Assembly (NCBI RefSeq): GCF_015477605.1
Contig: NZ_JADLQX010000032.1
Span: 1 to 64,000, forward strand
DNA: 64,000 nt
Direction of reading: 5' to 3'
Source: Nocardia amamiensis
GTDB taxonomy: Bacteria > Actinomycetota > Actinomycetes > Mycobacteriales > Mycobacteriaceae
A program made the position numbers and the translations under genes. The notes under the pieces were generated by a model. The model ran no database searches, was not told the origin of the DNA, and saw only the letters and a list, made by a program, of their open reading frames with translations. Of this stretch, positions 32,406-41,184 are shown one piece after another (position 1 is the first letter of the stretch; the number at the start of each line of letters is the position of its first letter).

Positions 32406-33683
32406 TCACCCATCGGTGGGGAATACCGGCCCGATGTCGCGCTTTTTCGTCACCGACCACTGTGCGACCGGGAGCTGGGGCCGCCACGCGGTGAAGGCCC
32501 CCAGCGGTTCGCCGCGGTAGATCTGGAACTTCCGCAACGCGCCGCCCTGGGCGGATGCCCAGTTGAGCAGCAGCGATTCCGATTCGGCGGTGACCGCGTT
32601 CACGACGAGCCTGCCGCCTTGTCGCAGCTGCGCCCAACATGTCTCGAGCAGGTCATCCTGAGTCAGGCCGCCGCCGACGAAAATCGCGTCAGGCGAGGCG
32701 ATTTCAGCGTCGCCAGCGAGTTCGGCGCGCAGCTCGCCGCGGATCACGATGTGCGGGACGCCCAGAGCGGCCGCGTTGTCGGAGATCTGCAGCCGTCGGC
32801 GCTCGAGCCGCTCGAACGTGACGGCACGGTTCGCCGGATGCGCGCGGCACCATTCGATCGCGATGCTGCCGGACCCGCCGCCGACGTCCCACAGCAGTTC
32901 GCCCGGGGCGGGTGCCAGCGCCGCGAGCGTCAGCGCGCGGATCTCGTGCTTGGTCAGCTGGCCGTCGCCGCCGAACAACTCGTCCGGCAGGCCGGGCAGC
33001 CGTGTGGCCCGAGGCTGGTCGGGGTCGGCAACGCAGTTGATCGCGACGATGTTCAGCGGGTCGCCGGGTGGGCGATCCCACTTGTTCGCCAGACCGGTGT
33101 GCAGACGTTCGGCCGGGCCGCCCAATTGCTCGAGGACGGTCAGCTCGGAGGCGCCGAAACCGTGCCGCCCTAGCAACCGCGCAAGCACCGGCGGCGTGTG
33201 CTCGTCGGCGCTGAGCACCAGCAGCCGCCTGCGGTCGGCCAGTTCGGGCAGCACCGTCACCAACGGCCGCCCCACCACGCTCACCACCGGCGTTTCCGCG
33301 AGTGACCAGCCCAGGCGGGCGCAGGCCAGTGACGCGGACGACGGCTGCGGCAAGACCCGCAGCGCACCCGCTCCGAACAGCCGGGCCAGGGTCACGCCGA
33401 TTCCGTGGAACATCGGATCGCCGCTGGCCAGGACGCACAGCCGCGCCCCGCTGTGCCGCTCGAGCAGTTCGGGTAGCGCGGGCAGCAACGGCGAAGGCCA
33501 GTTCACCCGCGTCGCCGTCACCGCCTCGGGCACGAGCGCGAGCTGTCGCGTGGAACCGAACAAGATCTCGGCGTCGCCGACGGCTTCGCGGGCGGCGCGA
33601 CCGAGACCGTCCCAGCCATCGGCGCCGATCCCGACTACCGCGATCGGCGGCCCGGTCCACGGCAGGGGCGCTGCGGCACTCAC
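32406..33683 (-). CDS. cobL: Precorrin-6Y C5,15-methyltransferase (decarboxylating) CobL
   Basis: A 425-aa bifunctional enzyme. Residues 1-210 form the CbiE methylase (IAVVGIGADGWDGL, then LASGDPMFHGIG). Residues 215-425 form the CbiT methylase and decarboxylase (GQLTKHEIRALTLAAL, then LLWDVGGGSGSIAIEW as the SAM motif). It methylates C5 and C15 and removes the C12 acetate carboxyl. GTG 33683 was chosen; it overlaps the SDR stop by GTGA, so both genes are coupled. The next gene downstream starts 78 bases on. Confidence 0.95.
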   Translation of the reverse strand: MSAAAPLPWTGPPIAVVGIGADGWDGLGRAAREAVGDAEILFGSTRQLALVPEAVTATRVNWPSPLLPALPELLERHSGARLCVLASGDPMFHGIGVTLARLFGAGALRVLPQPSSASLACARLGWSLAETPVVSVVGRPLVTVLPELADRRRLLVLSADEHTPPVLARLLGRHGFGASELTVLEQLGGPAERLHTGLANKWDRPPGDPLNIVAINCVADPDQPRATRLPGLPDELFGGDGQLTKHEIRALTLAALAPAPGELLWDVGGGSGSIAIEWCRAHPANRAVTFERLERRRLQISDNAAALGVPHIVIRGELRAELAGDAEIASPDAIFVGGGLTQDDLLETCWAQLRQGGRLVVNAVTAESESLLLNWASAQGGALRKFQIYRGEPLGAFTAWRPQLPVAQWSVTKKRDIGPVFPTDG

Positions 33684-34435
33684 CGTGGCATCCGGCGCCA
33701 GATCGGCCGGGGCAGCAGGCGCATCGCGAAGAACACCGGCTGCAGGATCCGGGGCACCCAGACCCGGCCCGCGCCGCGGCGCAAGCCCTTGACCACGGCG
33801 TCGGCGACCTGGCCGGGGGTGCTCGAGAACGGGGCCGGGGACATGCCCTCGGTCATCCGCCCGATGACGAAGCCGGGACGGACCAGCAGCAGCCGAACAC
33901 CGCTGCCGTGCAACGCGTCCGCGAGGCCGCTGACGAATCCGTCGAGTCCGGCCTTGGCAGATCCGTAGACGTAGTTGGCACGCCGGACCCGGACGCCCGC
34001 CACCGAGCTGAATACCACGAGCTGCCCTTCGCCTTGCGTGCGCAGCAAATTCGCCAGGACGGTGAGGACACTGGCCTGCGCGACGAAGTCGGTGTGCAGG
34101 ATCGCCGTCGCGTGGGCGGGGTCCTTCTCGGCACGCCGCTGATCGCCGAGCACGCCGAACGCCAGCACCGCGATACCGATCCGTCCGTGCTCGGCGGCGA
34201 CCTTCTCCAGCAGCGCCGGATGACTCGCGCTGTCGTCGGCGTCGAACTCGATCGTGTGCACAGCGCTCGCACCGGCAGCCGCGATCTCCGCGCACTGTTC
34301 GGCCAGCTCGTCGCTGCGCCGCGCCCCGAGAATCACCACCCGTCCCGGCGCCAAGCGCCGCGCCACTTCCAGCCCGATCTCGCTACGCCCGCCCAGGAGC
34401 AGCACGGCCCCGTCCACCAACCCACGCGTTCCCAT
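33680..34435 (-). CDS. Short-chain dehydrogenase, Rv2073c-like
   Basis: A 251-aa SDR. AVLLLGGRSEIGLEVARRL is the nucleotide-binding start (GxxxxIG), VVFSSVAG holds the catalytic Ser and NYVYGSAKAG the Tyr-xxx-Lys pair. Relatives include the DprE2-type epimerase component for decaprenyl-phosphoryl arabinose, but the position matches Rv2073c next to cobL. The substrate is not known. Start ATG 34435. It is first in the minus-strand operon with cobL, the glycine-zipper protein and cobK. No dedicated role in cobalamin synthesis is established. Confidence 0.85.
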   Translation of the reverse strand: MGTRGLVDGAVLLLGGRSEIGLEVARRLAPGRVVILGARRSDELAEQCAEIAAAGASAVHTIEFDADDSASHPALLEKVAAEHGRIGIAVLAFGVLGDQRRAEKDPAHATAILHTDFVAQASVLTVLANLLRTQGEGQLVVFSSVAGVRVRRANYVYGSAKAGLDGFVSGLADALHGSGVRLLLVRPGFVIGRMTEGMSPAPFSSTPGQVADAVVKGLRRGAGRVWVPRILQPVFFAMRLLPRPIWRRMPR

Positions 34436-34566
34436 GCGCCACAGTCTGTCATTGCCCCGCCGCGGCGTCGCATACCCCGGTGACCCGGTGTCACCGCCTG
34501 CTCGACGATCCGGCGCTGCACGACCTCCGGGTGCGCTCATCAGACGGCGGAGGCTACGGTCGGAGA

Positions 34567-34998
34567 ATGCCGACCACTACTGCTGAATTGTCGACCGCCG
34601 CCCTCGAGTTCGTCGCCGAGCGGCATCTCGCCACGCTGACGACGTTGCGGGCGGACGGGACGCCGCACGTGGTGGCGGTCGGGTTCACCTGGGACCGAGA
34701 CGCCGGGATCGCGCGCGTGATCACCAACGACGGCTCGGTGAAGGTGCGCAACGTGCGCCGTTCGGGATACGCGGCGGTCAGCCAGGTCGACGGCATCCGG
34801 TGGATCACGCTGGAAGGCCCGGCGACCGTGCTCGACGACCCCGACAGTGTCGCCGACGCGGTGCAGCGGTACGCGGGCCGCTACCGGGTCCCCAGAGAGA
34901 ACCCGACCCGGGTGGTGATCGCCATCCAGGTCCGGCGCGTGCTGTCCAGCAGTACCCTCGTCGCACCGGCTACCGAAGGCAACGGCGCCACCGCCTAG
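34567..34998 (+). CDS. PPOX-class F420-binding protein, Rv2074-like
   Basis: A 143-aa split-barrel protein. HLATLTTLRADGTPHVVAVGF and KVRNVRRSGYAAVSQVDG are the flavin/F420-binding features, and GPATVLDDPDSVADAVQRYA is typical of the family. Position (beside the Rv2073c-like SDR and cobL) and length match Rv2074, reported as an F420-dependent biliverdin reductase. It is divergent from the SDR gene. The same activity is likely; the cofactor (F420 versus FMN) cannot be decided by eye. Confidence 0.85.
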   Translation: MPTTTAELSTAALEFVAERHLATLTTLRADGTPHVVAVGFTWDRDAGIARVITNDGSVKVRNVRRSGYAAVSQVDGIRWITLEGPATVLDDPDSVADAVQRYAGRYRVPRENPTRVVIAIQVRRVLSSSTLVAPATEGNGATA

Positions 34999-35025
34999 TC
35001 GCACTGCGGCGACCGCATCCGTGCG

Positions 35026-36153
35026 TCACAACACCGTGAGGCCGTGCGGCTGGTTGTTCAGCGACTCGCTGCCGTCTTCCGTGACGACGACGATGTCCTC
35101 GATCCGCGCGCCCCACTCGCCGCGGAAGTAGATGCCGGGCTCGACGCTGAAGGCCATGCCCGGCTGCAGGACGAGGTCGTTGCCCGCCACGATGTAGGGC
35201 TCCTCGTGCACCGAGAGGCCGATGCCGTGGCCGGTGCGGTGGACGAAGGCGGCGCCGAAACCTGCCTCGATCAACGGGTTTCGAGCTGCCGCGTCCACGG
35301 CGGCGGCCGTGACACCGGGCCGGACGGCCGCGACCGCCGCCGCTTGGGCGCGCTCGAGGGCGGCGTACCGGGTGGCCACCTCTGGATCGGGATCCCCCAG
35401 CACGTAGGTGCGCGTCGAGTCCGAGTAATAGCCGGGTTCGACCGGGCCGCCGATGTCGATCACCACCACATCCCCGGACTCGATGCGCCGCTCCGAGACC
35501 CCGTGGTGCGGGTCGGCGCCATGGGGGCCACTGCCGACGATCACAAATGCGGCATCGGTGTGCCCCTCCGCCACGATCGCCTCCGCGATACTGCGTCCGA
35601 CCTCCACCTCGGTGCGGCCGACCTGCAGGAACTCCCCCATCCTGGCGTGCACCCGATCGATCGCCGCGCCGGCCCGGCGCAGCGCGTCCACCTCGGCCGT
35701 GTCTTTGATCATGCGCAGTTCGCGCAGCACCGGAGTAGCGGAGACCGGGAGGCCGGTGAAGGATTCGGCCAGTGGCAGCAGGTGCAGCGCCGGCATGGCA
35801 TCGGCGACGGCCACCCGGGAACCCACGTGCAGCGCCGACTTCACCAGGGCATAGGGGTCGGTACCGTCGACCCAGTCCAGCACCTGCAAATCCAATTCGC
35901 CGGCCGCCGAGGCGTCCAGCGAAGCCAGCTCCAGTTTCGGGATCACCACCGACGGGGTCGCCCCGTCCGCGGGGATCACCAGGCAGGTCAGCCGCTCGAA
36001 CGACTCGGCCGCCGACCCCATGAGGTAGCGCAGGTCCGGCCCGGGTGTGATCAGCAGGGCATCCAGATGGGCGGCCCGGATCAGCTCCACCGCCCGCTCC
36101 AGCCGAGCACCGTAGACGTCCGCCGCGAACCTGGAATCCGTATGCGAGCTCAT
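35026..36153 (-). CDS. pepE: M24 family Xaa-Pro dipeptidase (PepE-like)
   Basis: A 375-aa protein with the pita-bread fold. Metal ligands are visible in VIDIGGPVEPGYYSDSTRTY (Asp pair), HRTGHGIGLSVHE (His), EPGIYFRGEWGARIED (two Glu). The N-terminal creatinase-like domain holds LLITPGPDLRYLMG. It removes the N-terminal residue before proline from dipeptides, in the cytosol. ATG 36153 places MSSHTDSRFAADVYG at the start. The neighbours match Rv2089c and Rv2090. It is divergent from the exonuclease gene. Confidence 0.92.
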   Translation of the reverse strand: MSSHTDSRFAADVYGARLERAVELIRAAHLDALLITPGPDLRYLMGSAAESFERLTCLVIPADGATPSVVIPKLELASLDASAAGELDLQVLDWVDGTDPYALVKSALHVGSRVAVADAMPALHLLPLAESFTGLPVSATPVLRELRMIKDTAEVDALRRAGAAIDRVHARMGEFLQVGRTEVEVGRSIAEAIVAEGHTDAAFVIVGSGPHGADPHHGVSERRIESGDVVVIDIGGPVEPGYYSDSTRTYVLGDPDPEVATRYAALERAQAAAVAAVRPGVTAAAVDAAARNPLIEAGFGAAFVHRTGHGIGLSVHEEPYIVAGNDLVLQPGMAFSVEPGIYFRGEWGARIEDIVVVTEDGSESLNNQPHGLTVL

Positions 36154-36236
36154 TCGTCCGACGTTACCCGCCACACCTGCCGGAGGAACGCCGAACTTCG
36201 CCGAGCGGTGTCGGTGCGGGCGAGTAGCCTCAGCGC

Positions 36237-37202
36237 GTGACCTCTGTTCCCGGTGCGCCCCTGCTGCTGTTGGACGGTGCCAGTCTCTGGTTCCGCGCCT
36301 TTCACGCGATCCCGGAGAAGATCACCGCGCCCGATGGCCGGTCGGTGAACGCGCTGCGCGGTTTCACCGACATGGTGGCGTCGCTGATCACCAAGTACGC
36401 GCCGGTCAGGCTGGTGGTGTGCCTCGATCTGGACTGGCGGCCCGCGTACCGGGTGGAGCTGGTGCCGTCGTACAAGGCACACCGGCTGGACACGTCCCCG
36501 GATGCCGCACCCGGGGCGGAAACGGTGCCCGACACCCTCACACCGCAGGTCGAGATGATCCTCGAGGTGCTCGACGCGGCGGGCATCGCGACCGGCGGGG
36601 CGGAAGGCCTCGAGGCCGACGACGTCCTCGGCACCCTGGCCACCCGGGAGCGTACCGACGCGGTGATCGTGGTCAGCGGCGACCGCGATCTCCTGCAGCT
36701 CGTGCGGGACGAGCCGGCTCCCCCGGTGCGAGTGCTCTATGCCGGACGCGGGCTGGCCAAGGCGGAGCTGTTCGGCCCGGCCGAAGTCGCGGCGAAATAC
36801 GGTGTGCCGGTGCGGAATGCGGGCCCGGCCTACGCCGATCTGGCCACACTGCGCGGTGACGCCTCCGACGGCCTGCCCGGTGTGGCCGGCATCGGCGAGA
36901 AGTCCGCGGCCACGCTGATCTCTCGTTTCGGCTCGCTCGACGCGCTGCGCGCGGCAGTCGAGGATCCCGATGCCGAGCTGGCCAACGGCACGCGCGCCCG
37001 GCTCCGGGCCGCCGAGGACTACCTGAAGGCCGCCGCGCCGGTGGTCCGTGTGGTCCGGGACGCCGACGTCGCGCTCTCCCGCTCCGACGTCTTGCCGGCC
37101 GAGCCCGCCGACCCGGAGCGGCTGCGGGCCCTTGCCACCGCCTACAACGCCGAAAGCCCCGTCAGTCGGTTGATCACCGCGCTCGGGTCACGCACCGGCT
37201 GA
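36237..37202 (+). CDS. 5'-3' exonuclease (PolI N-terminal type, Rv2090-like)
   Basis: A 321-aa FEN-type nuclease. LLLLDGASLWFRAFHAIP contains the first metal-binding Asp, LVVCLDLDWRPAYR and GLEADDVLGTLA the cluster of acidic residues, VSGDRDLLQLV the next, and GVAGIGEKSAATLISRFGSL the helix-hairpin-helix. It degrades DNA flaps and RNA primers. Start GTG 36237. It is shorter than DNA polymerase I and lacks the polymerase half, as in Rv2090. Confidence 0.93.
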   Translation: MTSVPGAPLLLLDGASLWFRAFHAIPEKITAPDGRSVNALRGFTDMVASLITKYAPVRLVVCLDLDWRPAYRVELVPSYKAHRLDTSPDAAPGAETVPDTLTPQVEMILEVLDAAGIATGGAEGLEADDVLGTLATRERTDAVIVVSGDRDLLQLVRDEPAPPVRVLYAGRGLAKAELFGPAEVAAKYGVPVRNAGPAYADLATLRGDASDGLPGVAGIGEKSAATLISRFGSLDALRAAVEDPDAELANGTRARLRAAEDYLKAAAPVVRVVRDADVALSRSDVLPAEPADPERLRALATAYNAESPVSRLITALGSRTG

Positions 37203-37313
37203 GCCCGATACGAAGGACCCCACTGCGCACGTTGGCGATGGGGCCGCGAACATTCCGCAAGTGAAGGCGAGGCACGACAAACCGAGTCGGCGTCCAAGCG
37301 GCAACCGGTCGAC

Positions 37314-37332
37314 GACGAAGTTGCCAGCGGCG
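37314..37332. repeat. Copy 1 of an intergenic direct repeat
   Basis: GACGAAGTTGCCAGCGGCG, repeated at 37488-37506 with one change (T to C). Two copies in a short intergenic gap suggest a remnant of a local duplication or a dispersed repeat family. Confidence 0.5.
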
Positions 37333-37487
37333 CCCGCCCGATCGCCCGCTTGCATCGCGGTGCGCATCCAGGTCGGGCCACTACCACCTCACGCAACCAC
37401 ACGGCCCAACCCCGCTTTCGAGCGGAGCGAGACCGAGCATTGCTCGTTCGCGGCCCGGCTCGCGTCCGAGTGGCCGCCGCGTCCGCG

Positions 37488-37506
37488 ACGAAGTCGCCAG
37501 CGGCGG
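37488..37506. repeat. Copy 2 of an intergenic direct repeat
   Basis: GACGAAGTCGCCAGCGGCG-type copy of the repeat at 37314-37332, 174 bases away. Confidence 0.5.
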
Positions 37507-37582
37507 TCGCTCGGAAGCGAGCCACAGATGGATCGCGAACACGACCGCGAAGTCGCGGCCGAACCAGCACAGCCGCGAACAC

Positions 37583-37601
37583 GCAGCGCCGCAGGCGCTG
37601 C
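37583..37601. terminator. Hairpin downstream of the DUF4333 gene
   Basis: GCAGCGCC, three bases, GGCGCTGC: a perfect 8-bp stem 13 bases after the minus-strand DUF4333 stop. Termination is inferred from position and stem strength. Confidence 0.5.
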
Positions 37602-37614
37602 CGATCGAACAGAG

Positions 37615-38304
37615 CTAGCTCGGGCGACCGACCTCGTAGGTGCCGTCGTCCTTGGTGATCTTGATGGTGACCTTCTTGGCCTCGCCACTGACCTTCACGT
37701 CGCACACGAACGTGGCGTCGACCTTGACTTCCTGGCCGGACGGGCAGGTGACGTCGCTGACGTCCTGGATGCCGTAGGAGTCCGACAGCACCTTCTTCAC
37801 GCCGTCCTGCACCGCGGCCTGGTCGAGTTGATCCTTGGCGGTCAGCAGGAGAACGAGCGCGACGATCGCACCGACAACGACGACGCCGAGCAGAGACAGG
37901 CCGATGATCAAACCCTTGCCTTTGCCGCCCTGCTGCGGCGGCTGCTGTGCGGGGGCGCCCCACTGCTGCTGCGGCTGACCCCACTGCTGCTGACCCTGCT
38001 GACCCCAGTCCTGCTGCTGCGGCTGACCCCATTGCGGCTGCCCCTGGGCGGGCTGCTGACCCCATTGCGGTTGCTGGGGTTGCTGCGGCTGCTGCCCCCA
38101 CTGCTGTTGCTGCGGCTGCCCCCACTGTTGCTGCGGCTGCTGCTCACCCCAGTGCTGGGTCGGCTGGGCCGAGGCCGGGGTCTGCGGCTGACCGGCCCAC
38201 TGCTGCGTGGGACCCGCGCCGCCGGGCGCTTGCTGTCCACCCCACTGCTGGGTGGGATCGTTGCGTCCCTCCCCGGGTTCGTTCGGTCCGTAAGGGCCGC
38301 TCAT
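37615..38304 (-). CDS. DUF4333 membrane protein with a Gln/Pro/Trp repeat N-terminus
   Basis: A 229-aa protein. Residues 1-120 are low complexity with many copies of QPQ/QWGQ, probably disordered in the cytoplasm. One membrane helix follows (GLIIGLSLLGVVVVGAIVAL). The extracellular DUF4333 domain begins after it: DVTCPSGQEVKVDATFVCDV has its two cysteines, and IKITKDDGTYEVGRPS ends it. Position and layout match Rv2091c. GGAGG lies 7 bases before ATG 38304. The repeat DNA may vary in length among strains. The function of DUF4333 is unknown. Confidence 0.88.
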   Translation of the reverse strand: MSGPYGPNEPGEGRNDPTQQWGGQQAPGGAGPTQQWAGQPQTPASAQPTQHWGEQQPQQQWGQPQQQQWGQQPQQPQQPQWGQQPAQGQPQWGQPQQQDWGQQGQQQWGQPQQQWGAPAQQPPQQGGKGKGLIIGLSLLGVVVVGAIVALVLLLTAKDQLDQAAVQDGVKKVLSDSYGIQDVSDVTCPSGQEVKVDATFVCDVKVSGEAKKVTIKITKDDGTYEVGRPS

Positions 38305-38478
38305 CTGCTTGCCTCCACTCGCATCGTTGTACACACGGTAGCCCCCCGCATGGGCCTCGTCGCATGACACGACTCTTCCGCCACGGTCGGTACGCGAAAG
38401 AAATCAAATCACAATCGAATCCGCCGTGTTGACATTGGCGGCGTTCGCGGTGTCCGCCACGCGCGCCACCGATACCAC

Positions 38479-41181
38479 TCAGGCGGCGTCGACGGCGACG
38501 ACACCGCGCCGGATCGCCCGCACCGCCTTCGCCGCCGTGGCGGCGACCTCGGGATCGTCCGCGGTGCTATGGATCTGATCGAGCAGATCGATCACCTGCC
38601 TGCACCAGCGCACGAAGTCGCCCGCCGCCAGCGGTGCGCCCTGATCACCACTGGCGAGCAGCGACTCGGCCAGCCCGTCGCCGCGCGCCCACTTGTAGAC
38701 ACCGGTGACGAAGCCCAGATCCGGTTCCCTGGTGGGCGGCAGCTTGTGCCGCGCCTCATCGGTCCGCAGCTCCGACCACACGCCGATGGTCGCGCCGACG
38801 GCTCGCCGGATCGGCGCCGTCGGTCCGCTCGCGCCGAGATATCCGCCTTCCTGGCGGGATTCGTACACCAGGATCGAGACGACGCCGGCCAGCTCGGCCG
38901 GACCGAGTCCGCGCCACAGTCCCTGCCGGAGGCATTCGGCGACCAGCAGGTCGCTCTCCGTGTAGATGCGGGCCAGCCTGCGCCCCTCGGCGGTCACCTC
39001 GCTGTCGTGCACGAATCCGCGTTCCTCCAGCAGACCGAGGATCCGATCGAAGGTGCGCGCCAACGAGTTCGTGGTCGCGGCGACCTTCTGGCGCATGGAC
39101 TCGGTTTCGCGGAGCAACCGGTTGTAGCGCTCACCGATCCGGGCCAGCTGCTCGCGGTCGGGCCTGGTGTGCGCCGGATGCGCGCGCAGGCTGCGCCGCA
39201 GCGTGGCCAGTTCCCGGTCGTCGGCCGCGGCGGAGCGGTGGCCGCGCCGCGGCCTGCCCGGCACCGAGATTCCGGTGCTGCGCAGCGCCGAGGCCAGGTC
39301 GCGGCGTGTGCGCGCGGTGCGGTGGTCCACCCGGCGTGGCAGCCGCATGTGTCCGAGCGCCTCGGCGGGCACCGGGAAGTCGGCCACCGACACCCGGCCC
39401 GCCCACTTGTCCTCGGTGAGCACCAGCGGACGCGGATCCCCCGGCGTCGCGTCCGGCTCCAGGATCACCGCCAGCCCGGCGCGGCGCCCGGACGGAATGG
39501 CCACCACGTCGCCGCGGCGCAGGGCGCCGAGCGCGTCCACCGCCGCGCCCCGCCGGTCGGCGCGATTCTGCTGGGTCAGCTGCCGTTCCCGCTGCTTGAT
39601 CCGCTCGCGCAGGGCCAGATAGTCCAGGAACCCGCCTTCGGCTCCGCCGAGCTGATCGCGCAGCTTGCGCAACGTGGCCTCGTTGCGCTCGATGCCGCGC
39701 ACCAGCCCGACCACCGAGCGGTCCGCCTGGAACTGCGCGAACGACCGCTCCAGCAACGCACGCGACTCGTCCGCGCCCATCCGGTCGATGAGGTTGATCG
39801 ACATGTTGTAGCCCGGCCGGAACGAGCTGCGCAGCGGATAGGTGCGGGTCGAGGCCAGGCCCGCGACCGCGCTGGTATCCACCTCGGGCTGCCACAACAC
39901 CACCGCGTGGCCCTCCACGTCGATGCCCCGCCGGCCCGCGCGCCCGGTCAGCTGGGTGTACTCCCCCGGCGTGAGTTCCGCGTGCGACTCGCCGTTGAAC
40001 TTGACCAGCCGCTCCAGCACGACCGTGCGCGCGGGCATGTTGATGCCCAGAGCCAGCGTCTCGGTGGCGAAGACGGCGCGAACGAGCCCGTTGACGAACA
40101 GTTCCTCGACGGTGTGCCGGAACGCGGGCAGCATCCCGGCGTGGTGCGCGGCCAGGCCCCGATGCAGCGCTTCGCGCCACTCCCAGTAGCCGAGTATCTC
40201 GAGATCGCTCTTGGGCAGGTCGCCGGTGTGCTTCTCGATGATCGCGTCGATCTTTTCGGCCTCGTCCGGGCGGCCCAGGTCCAGGCGCGACCGCAGGCAT
40301 TGCGCGAGCGCACCGTCACATCCCGCACGGCTGAAGATGAACGTGATGGCGGGCAGCAGGCCCTCCTCGTCCAGCTTGCCCAGCACCTCGTGTCGCGGCA
40401 GCGGACGGAAATCACGTCGTGGACCACCGCGGCCGTTGCGCGGGGCGTTCCAGCCGTTCATCCGCTCGGCGGCTTCGCGATGACGGATGAACCGCACCAG
40501 GTCCTCGTCCACGAGCACTTTCTGTTCGGTGGACTTGGTGTCGAACAGGTCGAACATCCGCCGCCCCACCATGACGTGCTGCCACAGCGGCACCGGCCTC
40601 GTTTCGTCGACCACGACCGCGGTGTCGCCGCGCACGGTCTCCATCCAGGCGCCGAACTCCTCGGCGTTGCTGACCGTGGCCGAGAGGCTGACCAACCGGA
40701 CGTCCGGCGGCAGATGCAGGATGACTTCCTCCCACACCGCGCCGCGGAATCGGTCGGCGAGGTAGTGCACCTCGTCCATCACCACGTACGACAAGCCGCG
40801 CAGCGCGTCCGAGGACGCGTACAGCATGTTGCGCAGCACCTCGGTGGTCATCACGACCACCGGCGCGTCCGGGTTGATCGTCTGGTCGCCGGTGAGCAGT
40901 CCGACGTTGTCGCGGCCGTGGCGCTCGGTGAGGTCGGCGAACTTCTGGTTCGACAGCGCTTTGATCGGCGTGGTGTAGAAGCACTTTCCGTCCGCGACCA
41001 GCGCGAGATGCACGGCGAATTCGCCGACGACGGTCTTGCCCGCGCCGGTCGGCGCGCAGACCAGAACGCTGTGGCCCTCCTCGAGCGCCACACACGCGTC
41101 GCGCTGAAATGGATCCAGCCGGAACTTCAGCTCGGCGGAGAATGCGGCCAATTCGCCCGTCTGCGACCGGTGATCTGTCAC
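38479..41181 (-). CDS. helY: HelY, Ski2/Mtr4-type DEAD/DEAH-box helicase
   Basis: A 900-aa helicase, close to the mycobacterial length. Walker A is CAPTGAGKTVVGE, motif II is DEVHY, motif VI region is TQLTGRAGRRGIDVEG. The C-terminal half holds the DSHCT domain. Related enzymes unwind RNA for degradation; DNA unwinding has also been reported for HelY. GTG 41181 is the start. It is followed (upstream on this strand) by tatC with a 3-base gap, so a tatA-tatC-helY operon is likely, as in mycobacteria. Confidence 0.96.
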   Translation of the reverse strand: MTDHRSQTGELAAFSAELKFRLDPFQRDACVALEEGHSVLVCAPTGAGKTVVGEFAVHLALVADGKCFYTTPIKALSNQKFADLTERHGRDNVGLLTGDQTINPDAPVVVMTTEVLRNMLYASSDALRGLSYVVMDEVHYLADRFRGAVWEEVILHLPPDVRLVSLSATVSNAEEFGAWMETVRGDTAVVVDETRPVPLWQHVMVGRRMFDLFDTKSTEQKVLVDEDLVRFIRHREAAERMNGWNAPRNGRGGPRRDFRPLPRHEVLGKLDEEGLLPAITFIFSRAGCDGALAQCLRSRLDLGRPDEAEKIDAIIEKHTGDLPKSDLEILGYWEWREALHRGLAAHHAGMLPAFRHTVEELFVNGLVRAVFATETLALGINMPARTVVLERLVKFNGESHAELTPGEYTQLTGRAGRRGIDVEGHAVVLWQPEVDTSAVAGLASTRTYPLRSSFRPGYNMSINLIDRMGADESRALLERSFAQFQADRSVVGLVRGIERNEATLRKLRDQLGGAEGGFLDYLALRERIKQRERQLTQQNRADRRGAAVDALGALRRGDVVAIPSGRRAGLAVILEPDATPGDPRPLVLTEDKWAGRVSVADFPVPAEALGHMRLPRRVDHRTARTRRDLASALRSTGISVPGRPRRGHRSAAADDRELATLRRSLRAHPAHTRPDREQLARIGERYNRLLRETESMRQKVAATTNSLARTFDRILGLLEERGFVHDSEVTAEGRRLARIYTESDLLVAECLRQGLWRGLGPAELAGVVSILVYESRQEGGYLGASGPTAPIRRAVGATIGVWSELRTDEARHKLPPTREPDLGFVTGVYKWARGDGLAESLLASGDQGAPLAAGDFVRWCRQVIDLLDQIHSTADDPEVAATAAKAVRAIRRGVVAVDAA

Positions 41182-41184
41182 TCG

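Larger units (their letters stand above)
37203..37614. other. Intergenic region with degenerate repeats
   Basis: 412 bases between convergent genes, without a convincing protein. A 20-base near-identical direct repeat (GACGAAGTYGCCAGCGGCG-like) occurs at about 37314-37332 and 37487-37506. GAGCGGAGCGAG and CTCGGAAGCGAG motifs are scattered. A perfect hairpin lies at 37583-37601. The open frames here are Arg/Ala-rich shadows. Confidence 0.5.

Noticed and set aside
32704..33660. Minus-strand frame inside cobL that might look like a separate protein
   Set aside because: It is cobL read in another frame; Arg/Ala-rich, no motif.
37261..38367. Plus-strand frame of about 368 codons with Leu-rich repeats
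   Set aside because: The Leu/Pro repeats are the complement of the Gln/Trp repeats in the DUF4333 gene.
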